Of a stretch of DNA of 11,146 nt, positions 1 to 6,373 are shown piece after piece. The notes beneath the pieces were generated by a model, which did not search any database, was not told the origin of the DNA, and was given only the letters and a program-made list of their open reading frames with translations. Numbering within the stretch: position 1 is the first letter of the stretch; every line of letters starts with the position of its first letter. Position numbers and translations under genes: made by a program. This DNA is from CAZKYP01 sp964556885 (GTDB taxonomy: Bacteria > Planctomycetota > Phycisphaerae > Sedimentisphaerales > Anaerobacaceae), in the NCBI GenBank assembly GCA_964556885.1, contig CAZKYP010000110.1, positions 1 through 11,146 on the forward strand, read 5' to 3'.

Positions 1-146
1 ATATCTTTATAAGCCGATAAATCATTATATTGATATATAAAGCTCTTGAATATTTGTTTTTCATCAGCAGTCCATAATACGATTTGGGCTTGTTCTGTTC
101 CGGAAACCATATCCTTCATTGATGCTTTATTGGCATTCTTATCGTA
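1..146 (-). CDS. Possible 5' part of an unrecognised gene running off the left edge
   Basis: On the minus strand a frame stays open from just after a TAA (147-149) to the window edge, with ATG codons at 119 and 110. From the second ATG it reads MVSGTEQAQIVLWTADEKQ and continues with a mixed polar/hydrophobic stretch. The wording faintly recalls the start of a mature ABC solute-binding protein (a hydrophobic strand, then an acidic helix), but there is no signal peptide and no good Shine-Dalgarno except an AAGGA just before the second ATG. It would be divergent from the TonB receptor gene. About 48 codons without a stop in AT-rich DNA can arise by chance, so this is a weak call. It could also be a decayed gene end. 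Confidence 0.2.
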
Positions 147-177
147 TTAGGGGGATCAATTCATTGGGGGCGACAGA

Positions 178-2169
178 ATGAAAAAAGCAGATCGTTTTAT
201 TTTTTTAATATGTTTAGCATGGATTCTATTTGTGACTTCTGTTGCTATAGGCCGGCAAGACCCAAATGAGGAAAATATTTTTATGGATATGTCTATTGAG
301 GAGTTGATGGAGGTTGAGGTTGACACGGTTTCTACTGCATCCAAATACGAACAAAAGGTGATTGAAGCACCCTCTTCAGTGACTATTATTAAGGCAGAGG
401 AAATCCGAAAATATGGATATCGCACTTTAATGGATGTTCTTAACAGTGTACCGGGTTTCTACAAGACTTATGACCGGAATTATGGTTATATAGGCGTTAG
501 AGGATTCGGACGTCCGGGAGATTATAACTCGCGTATCCTTCTGCTGATTGATGGACATCGCGTCAACGAAAATGTGGGTAACTCGTTCGGGGTTGTCACT
601 GATTTTCATTTAGATTTGGATGTTATTAAGAGAATTGAAGTTGTTCGTGGGCCAGGCTCTGCGCTGTATGGCAGCAATGCACTTTTTGCTGTTATCAATG
701 TTATTACAAAAAACGGGCAGGACTATGAAGGACTTGAGCTATCAGGTGAACTGGCAAGTTTTGATACCGAGAAAGGTCGATTGACTTATGGCGATACTTA
801 CGGTGGTATGGATTTGCTTGTTTCAGGTACATATTATGAACAGGATGGACAAACGCTATTTTATCCCGAATTTGCGGACCCGTCTACCAATTTTGGCAAA
901 GTTAAAAACGATGATGATGATTCTGAGAATTTTTTAATAAAAGCATCCTCCTCCGGTTTATCATTTATTGCAGCTCACGTAAAACGGGAAAAAGGGATCC
1001 CTACAGCGCCGTGGGGCACTGTATTCGGCAACAGCGGCACAAGAACGTGGGATTATTCCGATATGATTGGCTTGGCGTATCAGCACGACTTCCCTGACGA
1101 TTTTTCTGTTTCAACCAAGCTGTCTTATAATATCTACGATTATTATGGAGAATGGGCAAGTGATGATGGAGGCTTCTACAACAACAGAGATTACTGGAAA
1201 GGCCGCTGGTGGATTGGCGAAGTTCAGTTCACCAACAAGATATTTGAGCGACATAAAATTACCTACGGTATCGAGTCTCAATACAATGTTCGGCAGGACC
1301 AGAAGAACTGGGACTATGAGATATATCTGGACGATCATGAAAGTTCCAAAAGCTGGGGTATATATCTTCAGGACGAATTTAAAATTCGGGACAATCTGAC
1401 CTTCTTTGGTGGCCTGCGTCGTGACTATTATGATGTCACCGGTGGTATAATCAATCCTCGAGTAGGGATGATATATAATCCTTTTGATGATACGGCTGTC
1501 AAGTTGCTCTTTGGAAAAGCATTCCGTTCTCCCAGTGTTTATGAGCTTTATTACCAGGATGGATACACTATGAAATCCAATCCTGCACTGAAACCCGAGA
1601 CCATCAAAACTTACGAAGTCGTTCTGGAAAAATATTTCAATAAGAATCTTCATGGAAGTATCAGCGGATATTATTACAAGATGAAAGACCTTATCGATCA
1701 GACCGTAGATACGGATGGCTGGATCATGTTTGACAACCTTAGTGAAGTCACTGCAAGGGGCATCGAGACAGCTCTTGACGGCAAATGGGATAACGGCGTA
1801 CGGGGCAGAGTCGCTTACTCTCATGTTCAGACTTTTGATAAAACCAATAGGTCGTCCCTGGCGAATTCGCCAAAGCATATGATTAACTTCAATCTTATTT
1901 TACCATTGATTAAGGACGCTCTCTTCGCAGGTCTGGAAACAAAGTATACAAGCAAAAGGAAAACTTTGGCCGGTCATTATGCGGGCGATTCTATTGTAAC
2001 AAATCTAACATTAACTTACGAGAATGTGATAAAAAAGTTAGAGGTTCAAATGGGTATATACAACCTTTTTGACGAAGAATACGGACATCCTGGTTTTGAG
2101 GAGCATACTCAGGATGTGATAGACCAGGATGGCAGAACTTTGGGTGTGAAACTGACATATCGTTTTTGA
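178..2169 (+). CDS. TonB-dependent outer-membrane receptor
   Basis: This is a gated outer-membrane transporter that takes up a scarce ligand (metal-chelate, cobalamin or similar) with energy from TonB-ExbBD. Residues 1-25 form a signal peptide: a KKADR n-region, a hydrophobic core, and likely cleavage after AIG. A short acidic pre-plug stretch (IEELMEVEVDTVST, about 40-53) precedes the plug domain (about 55-180), which carries SSVTIIKAEEIRKYG, then VRGF, LLLIDGHRVN and RIEVVRGPGSALYGSNA, all typical of TonB plugs. The rest is beta-barrel, with FRSPSVYELYY and NPALKPET near the middle and a GIYNLFDEEYG strand near the end. It closes with a terminal Phe, as outer-membrane barrels do. Length 663 is normal for the family. 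The start follows a G-rich ribosome site (GGGGGCGACAGA). The ligand cannot be read from the sequence, and no tonB or ABC partner is visible. Base composition is more AT-rich than the genes to its right. Confidence 0.93.
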   Translation: MKKADRFIFLICLAWILFVTSVAIGRQDPNEENIFMDMSIEELMEVEVDTVSTASKYEQKVIEAPSSVTIIKAEEIRKYGYRTLMDVLNSVPGFYKTYDRNYGYIGVRGFGRPGDYNSRILLLIDGHRVNENVGNSFGVVTDFHLDLDVIKRIEVVRGPGSALYGSNALFAVINVITKNGQDYEGLELSGELASFDTEKGRLTYGDTYGGMDLLVSGTYYEQDGQTLFYPEFADPSTNFGKVKNDDDDSENFLIKASSSGLSFIAAHVKREKGIPTAPWGTVFGNSGTRTWDYSDMIGLAYQHDFPDDFSVSTKLSYNIYDYYGEWASDDGGFYNNRDYWKGRWWIGEVQFTNKIFERHKITYGIESQYNVRQDQKNWDYEIYLDDHESSKSWGIYLQDEFKIRDNLTFFGGLRRDYYDVTGGIINPRVGMIYNPFDDTAVKLLFGKAFRSPSVYELYYQDGYTMKSNPALKPETIKTYEVVLEKYFNKNLHGSISGYYYKMKDLIDQTVDTDGWIMFDNLSEVTARGIETALDGKWDNGVRGRVAYSHVQTFDKTNRSSLANSPKHMINFNLILPLIKDALFAGLETKYTSKRKTLAGHYAGDSIVTNLTLTYENVIKKLEVQMGIYNLFDEEYGHPGFEEHTQDVIDQDGRTLGVKLTYRF

Positions 2170-2447
2170 AAAATATTACTTTGGAGACGGTAAGTCAAAT
2201 CATAAATCTCTGACGGAATTTCATCAAGTTGTTCAAAATAGGATTGATAGTTTCTCCGGCAGCCGCACTTTTTATCGAAGTTGATATATTACTTTTCCCT
2301 TACCGCTTTAAATTCGGATTACAGTCCTGAATAATTGGGCATTTTTTACTTGAACTGATCGTACTGATAGTGTAGATTTTCCATTCCAGAGGTGAATTTC
2401 ATTCGACATATATTTTAAGATACTGGAATAGATTTAAGGAACAGGAT
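2170..2447. other. Non-coding spacer between receptor gene and tldD
   Basis: These 278 bases show no convincing coding frame and no clear intrinsic terminator for the receptor gene. The sequence is AT-rich with several short T runs. The right part holds the candidate promoter listed for tldD and an AAGGA ribosome site at 2436-2440, seven bases before the tldD ATG. I see no riboswitch or RNA gene. Confidence 0.6.
2350..2378 (+). promoter_or_regulatory. Candidate sigma-70 promoter for tldD-tldE
   Basis: TTGAAC (2350-2355) and TAGATT (2373-2378) are separated by 17 bases, the optimal spacing. The -35 matches TTGACA at four positions and the -10 matches TATAAT at four. Transcription would start near 2385, giving a leader of about 60 bases. 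This is a by-eye match in AT-rich DNA, where chance hits are common. Confidence 0.35.
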
Positions 2448-3980
2448 ATGAAACTGATAACGAGACGTTCCTTTTTGCGGAATGCCGCCGGTGCGGCCGT
2501 GGGTGCTGCCGTGGTGCCGGCGTTTACTTCATGCACATCCGAAATGGCCCGGTCGAAAAAGGCCGGATATTTCGAGTCCGAGTTCGGCATTACGGACGGC
2601 ATGTGCAAAAAGGTGCTTGCCGAGGCTTTGAGCAAGGGAGGCGACTACGCCGATTTATATTTCGAGCATACCATCGGCAACTGGGTCCAGCTCGAAGACG
2701 GCAAGGTCAATCGGGCCTATTGCGATGTGTCCCTCGGCGTTGGTATTAGAACGGTCAAGGGTGACCAGGTCGGCTACGGTTTTACACAGGAATTGAACGG
2801 CAAATCGATGATGGCCGCGGCATCGACCGCAGCTACGATAGCCGATGCGTCGCCGAACAAACCCGCCGGTAAGTTTGTCACGCCGAACTTTCAGAACCAC
2901 TATCCGCTCAAAGAGCTTCTAAGCTCGGTACCTTTCGAATCGAAGCTTCCGCTCGTGCAATCGACAAATGATAAATGTTTTGCCCTCTCGCCGCTCATTA
3001 TAAAAGTCAATGCCGGCCTGCACGATGAGCAGAAAAGAGTCATGGTTGTCACCAGTGACGGGATTAAGACGGAGGATTTATTACCGAAGGGCTATTTGTA
3101 TGCCTCAGTTGTAGCCGAGAAAGACGGCAGGCGTGAAAGGTCGTCCTGGAATCTGGGCGGCCGCAGGGACTTTTCCTACTATACTCAGGATGTGGTCGAT
3201 GAGGTTGCCTCAACGGCGGTCGACCGTGTCCTTATCCTTTTCGAGGCAGTGCAGCCTCCGGCGGGAGAAATGACGGTCGTTCTCGGCCCTGGTATCACCG
3301 GGATATTGCTACACGAGGCAATAGGTCACGGGATGGAGGCAGATTTCAATCGAAAAGGCATATCGACCTATGCCACGATGATAGACAAACAAGTTGCCGA
3401 GCCGTTCGTGACTATTGTTGACGACGGCACCAATCCCGAGCTTGCCGGTTCGCTGAATGTTGATGATGAAGGAACAGTAGGCCAGAGGACGGTTTTGGTT
3501 GAGGATGGTATTTTGAAAAGCTACATGCACGATAAAATTTCCGCCAAGCACTATAAAGTCTCGCCGACCGGTAACGGCCGCCGCGAAAGCTACCAGCACT
3601 ACGTGATACCCCGCATGAGAAATACCTATATGTTGCCCGGACCGGCGAGTCCTGAAGATGTGATTAAAGGCGCCGGCAACGGCATCTATGTCCAGGATGT
3701 CAGCAACGGCCAGGTCAAGATCGGCGAGGGTGACTTCGCTTTCTACGTATCGCAGGGTCGAATGATCGAGAACGGTAAGCTGACCGCTCCGATAAAGGAC
3801 ATCAATATCATGGGCAACGGTCCCAAAATGCTCAAAAATGTCACGATGGTTGCCAATGACCTTCAGATGTACCAGGGCGGCGGCGGGACCTGCGGCAAAG
3901 ACGGGCAGGGAGTTCCGGTCGGATTCGGCCTGCCGACGTGTCTTGTTAAATCAATGACGGTGGGCGGCGTTAAGGCATAA
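2448..3980 (+). CDS. tldD: TldD zinc metalloprotease, Tat-exported, probable lipoprotein
   Basis: TldD is the catalytic half of the TldD/TldE heterodimeric protease, which trims small unfolded peptides and is known from microcin B17 maturation and CcdA degradation. The zinc site is complete: HEAIGH (HExxxH) puts His289, Glu290 and His294 in place, and Cys482 in GGGTCGKDGQ is the distal ligand. The His-to-Cys spacing is close to that of E. coli TldD. The family C-terminus (GVPVGFGLP, then TVGG) is present. Unlike the cytosolic E. coli enzyme, residues 1-29 form a twin-arginine leader (TRRSFLRN, Ala-rich core) ending in FTSC, a plausible lipobox with Cys29 as lipid anchor. The protein would therefore act outside the cytoplasm. 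Its 510 residues slightly exceed the cytosolic form because of this leader. The start is fixed by AAGGA seven bases upstream. tldE follows 17 bases downstream. Confidence 0.95.
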   Translation: MKLITRRSFLRNAAGAAVGAAVVPAFTSCTSEMARSKKAGYFESEFGITDGMCKKVLAEALSKGGDYADLYFEHTIGNWVQLEDGKVNRAYCDVSLGVGIRTVKGDQVGYGFTQELNGKSMMAAASTAATIADASPNKPAGKFVTPNFQNHYPLKELLSSVPFESKLPLVQSTNDKCFALSPLIIKVNAGLHDEQKRVMVVTSDGIKTEDLLPKGYLYASVVAEKDGRRERSSWNLGGRRDFSYYTQDVVDEVASTAVDRVLILFEAVQPPAGEMTVVLGPGITGILLHEAIGHGMEADFNRKGISTYATMIDKQVAEPFVTIVDDGTNPELAGSLNVDDEGTVGQRTVLVEDGILKSYMHDKISAKHYKVSPTGNGRRESYQHYVIPRMRNTYMLPGPASPEDVIKGAGNGIYVQDVSNGQVKIGEGDFAFYVSQGRMIENGKLTAPIKDINIMGNGPKMLKNVTMVANDLQMYQGGGGTCGKDGQGVPVGFGLPTCLVKSMTVGGVKA

Positions 3981-3997
3981 AGAAAGGTAAGGTATAT

Positions 3998-4681
3998 ATG
4001 AACAGGCAAATGCATGATCTTGCTGGGTGGTCGATTGAAACGGCAAAGGCCGCCGGCGCCAATGACTGCCGGGTCGGTATCGACAGCCAGAGGTTCGTTG
4101 AGATAAGCTATCGAGAGCGCAAACCCGAGAACATCAAAGAGGCCGCCAGCAGGGGACTTTATATAGAAATATATGCGGACGGNNNNNNNNNNNNNNNNNN
4201 NNNNNNNNNNNNNNNNNNNNNNNNNNNNNNNNNNNNNNNNNNNNNNNNNNNNNNNNNNNNNNNNNNNNNNNNNNNNNNNNNNCTCAAAGAGTTCTTTATC
4301 GACTGGTATTACAGCAGGAAGCTCAGCGATGAGGCGTCCAACGGCCAGTGGGCCCCGACCACGGGCGGGCCGTCGAACCTTGTGATTCCGCCGGGCAAAA
4401 GGTCGGTCGAAGAGATTATGAAGGACCTTGGCAAAGGTGTCTTTGTGACCGGCTTCATAGGCGGCAATTCAAACTCGACGACCGGCGACGCTTCCATCGG
4501 TATCATCGGTAAGCTCTTTGAAAACGGCGTGCCCACACAATCCGTTGCCGAAATGAATATTGCCGACAACCATCTTAAATTCTGGCACAAGCTGTCCGAG
4601 GTCGCCAGTGACCTGTGGACCTATTCTTCATACCGTACACCGAGCCTTGTTTTCACTGACATAGTCGTTTCGGGTACATAA
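3998..4681 (+). CDS. tldE: TldE/PmbA-like partner of TldD, interrupted by assembly gap
   Basis: TldE is the non-catalytic partner of TldD; both subunits are needed for protease activity. Only the two ends can be read: 61 codons before the gap (GANDCRVGIDSQRFVEISY, then ENIKEAASRGLYIEIYAD) and 132 after it. The latter has LKEFFIDWYYSRKL, PSNLVIPPGKRSVEEIM, GVFVTGFIGGNSNSTTGDAS, GIIGKLFENG and AEMNIADN, all matching the C-terminal third of PmbA/TldE. As expected for TldE, this part lacks the TldD GTCGKDGQ zinc segment. Family members run near 450 residues, so roughly 240 residues are probably missing and the 100-N run is only a placeholder; that the frame stays open across it is by chance. The start has a strong AAGGTAAGG site, and an in-frame TAA at 3971 rules out a longer N-terminus. 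No signal peptide is present, unlike its partner. Confidence 0.88.
   Translation: MNRQMHDLAGWSIETAKAAGANDCRVGIDSQRFVEISYRERKPENIKEAASRGLYIEIYADXXXXXXXXXXXXXXXXXXXXXXXXXXXXXXXXXXLKEFFIDWYYSRKLSDEASNGQWAPTTGGPSNLVIPPGKRSVEEIMKDLGKGVFVTGFIGGNSNSTTGDASIGIIGKLFENGVPTQSVAEMNIADNHLKFWHKLSEVASDLWTYSSYRTPSLVFTDIVVSGT
4183..4282. other. Assembly gap of exactly 100 Ns
   Basis: The run is a round 100 bases of N inside tldE. That is the usual placeholder for a scaffold join of unknown size. By comparison with full-length TldE the true missing sequence is probably about 700-750 bases, so coordinates to the right are nominal. Confidence 0.97.
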
Positions 4682-4705
4682 ACACAAATGTCACGGCAGG
4701 TTTGA

Positions 4706-6373
4706 CTACATTCTTTTGTATCGTGGTCCGCCGCCGCCTTCCGGGACTGTCCAGCGGATGTTGTCGAAGGGGCATTTCCTCTGGCATGTCTTGCAATGCA
4801 GGCAGTTTGACGGGTTGGCCGGCTTGACTACGTCGTGAATCGTTTCGTATACTCCCGCCGGGCAGAACGTGATACAGGGACTGTTGAATACTGGCGAGCA
4901 TTTGATTCGGCAGATTTCAGAGTCCAGAATCGTCAGATGTGACGGCTCTTCTTCGCGGTGCTCGGTAGCCGCCATCGCAGTGAAGGTGTCCTTGTCGAAC
5001 TTCTGTTGAGGTTTGAGTCTATACCGGGCGATTGTCATCGCCTCATAATCTTTTTCGACCTTGAATTGCGGCAGCAGGCCGCCCAGCACTGAAAGCGGCA
5101 TTCCCTGCAGAGGCCCGAATTTGGCTACGGTCTGCCTGAAATTCCTTGCCGACTTCATCTCTTTGTCGATGTTCGATATCTCGATTAGTGCTGTGTATAT
5201 TGATGCCGCCTTTCCCGGATTCTTATAGCTTTGAGTGATTGCTTTTGCCGCTGATATACCTGATTGAATGGCGTTGTGAAGCCCTTTGATTTTGAGCATG
5301 TTCACGAAACCGGCGCTGTCACCCAATATCATGCAGTTGCCTTTGCCGATGCTGCCTGTAATCGGCTCTCGCGGGATGGCATAGTAACCGCCTTCGGGAA
5401 TCATTTTCGCCCCGGCTTCGACGACCTCGCCGCCTTCTATGAATCGCTTTACGAGACGGTGGTTCTTGAAATTCGTCAGGGCATCCTGAACGTTGAAGTC
5501 GCGGTATTTCCAGTCGGCGCCGACAATCATGCCGACGGACAAGTGGTCGTTTACTCCGGCGTACACAATACCGCCGCCGAACATTCCAGGCCCGACGACC
5601 GGCGTCCAAATCGGATAACCCATCGCGTGAACAACTCTGCCCGAGGTGAACTTGTTGTATTGTTCGGGAGTGACTTTTATCAGCTCCTTGACACCCACCG
5701 AATACAGTTGGGGGGACTGTCTTACCAGTCCCGCCTTTTCGATGAATTTTTCGGTCAAAAGCCCATCGCAGCCTTCGGCGAGAACTACAAAATCGGCAGA
5801 GATGATTTCGCCTTCGACGTAATTGGGCTGCCTGTTGCCTTCCTTGTCGAGACCCTGGTCGACGAGCTTGACGGAAGTGACATTTCCTGTCTTTTCGTCG
5901 TAAATAATATCCTGTGCGGCGAATCCGTTTAGCACCTCGACGTCGAGTTCTTTTGCAATCTGTGCCATCCATTTGGTAAGCTTGCTTATCGAAATCGAGT
6001 AATCGCCCTTGTGTATCATCTGGCCGAAGTTGAGGCCGAACATCCCGGCGAGTTTGATTGCAAAGAAGATATTGAACGACATATTTTTGCCGAGCAGAAA
6101 CATGATATCGTCTTTGTCGATTTTGTTTGCCAGCACGTCTTTGGCCTCGTCCGTGTCCTGCCAGCCGGGTACGGCCGCATTGAGCAGTGTTTGCAGCGGT
6201 TCCGGCTCTAAGACCGCACCGGAGAGATTGTGGTTTCCCGGATCTGCGGCCTTGTCAATCACACAAATGTCAATGTCGGGTTTCAGCGTTTTGAGTTGTA
6301 TCGCGGCCGCCAGGCCCGCCGGCCCGGCGCCGACAATTAAAACTGATACTCTGTTGTAGTCGTTATTTGTCAT
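4706..6373 (-). CDS. ETF-quinone oxidoreductase / FixC-type flavoprotein with FixX-like ferredoxin tail
   Basis: This 555-residue flavoprotein accepts electrons from an ETF and passes them through FAD and iron-sulfur centres to membrane quinone. The N-terminus has the FAD dinucleotide fold VLIVGAGPAG (GxGxxG at 15-20). The second FAD motif LGDSAGFVNMLKIKGLHNAI lies at about 350-369. The quinone/membrane part lies between, with GPGMFGGGIVYAG at 261-273. The C-terminus ends in the ETF-QO signature PEGGGGPRY. It carries eight cysteines (488, 492, 500, 504, 524, 527, 530, 534) in the order CxxxC, PCxxxCPAG, CxxCxxCxxxCP. That resembles the separate FixX/EtfX ferredoxin, where two 4Fe-4S clusters are expected, more than mammalian ETF-QO with its four ligands. 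The start is the ATG overlapping the stop of the upstream gene (ATGA, 6370-6373), implying translational coupling; a longer frame to 6448 exists but would lie inside the upstream gene. Its tail is only 24 bases from the convergent tldE stop. Confidence 0.93.
   Translation of the reverse strand: MTNNDYNRVSVLIVGAGPAGLAAAIQLKTLKPDIDICVIDKAADPGNHNLSGAVLEPEPLQTLLNAAVPGWQDTDEAKDVLANKIDKDDIMFLLGKNMSFNIFFAIKLAGMFGLNFGQMIHKGDYSISISKLTKWMAQIAKELDVEVLNGFAAQDIIYDEKTGNVTSVKLVDQGLDKEGNRQPNYVEGEIISADFVVLAEGCDGLLTEKFIEKAGLVRQSPQLYSVGVKELIKVTPEQYNKFTSGRVVHAMGYPIWTPVVGPGMFGGGIVYAGVNDHLSVGMIVGADWKYRDFNVQDALTNFKNHRLVKRFIEGGEVVEAGAKMIPEGGYYAIPREPITGSIGKGNCMILGDSAGFVNMLKIKGLHNAIQSGISAAKAITQSYKNPGKAASIYTALIEISNIDKEMKSARNFRQTVAKFGPLQGMPLSVLGGLLPQFKVEKDYEAMTIARYRLKPQQKFDKDTFTAMAATEHREEEPSHLTILDSEICRIKCSPVFNSPCITFCPAGVYETIHDVVKPANPSNCLHCKTCQRKCPFDNIRWTVPEGGGGPRYKRM
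6370..6373 (-). promoter_or_regulatory. ATGA stop/start overlap (translational coupling)
   Basis: The stop TGA of the fused ETF gene and the ATG of the quinone-oxidoreductase gene share bases in ATGA. A partial Shine-Dalgarno (CAGGA) lies close by, and another AGGA sits about 20 bases upstream inside the first gene. The arrangement suggests re-initiation by the same ribosome, with the two products made in a fixed ratio. Confidence 0.8.

Noticed and set aside
1..177. Promoter for the TonB receptor
   Set aside because: Several TTG and TAT-like words occur, but none pairs at proper spacing with a convincing -10.
1111..1878. 255-codon open frame on the minus strand
   Set aside because: It lies wholly opposite the TonB receptor gene, whose motifs are unmistakable. 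The protein has no recognisable features.
5264..5932. 222-codon open frame on the plus strand
   Set aside because: It is the antisense shadow of the ETF-QO gene, with no plausible start signal or family motif.
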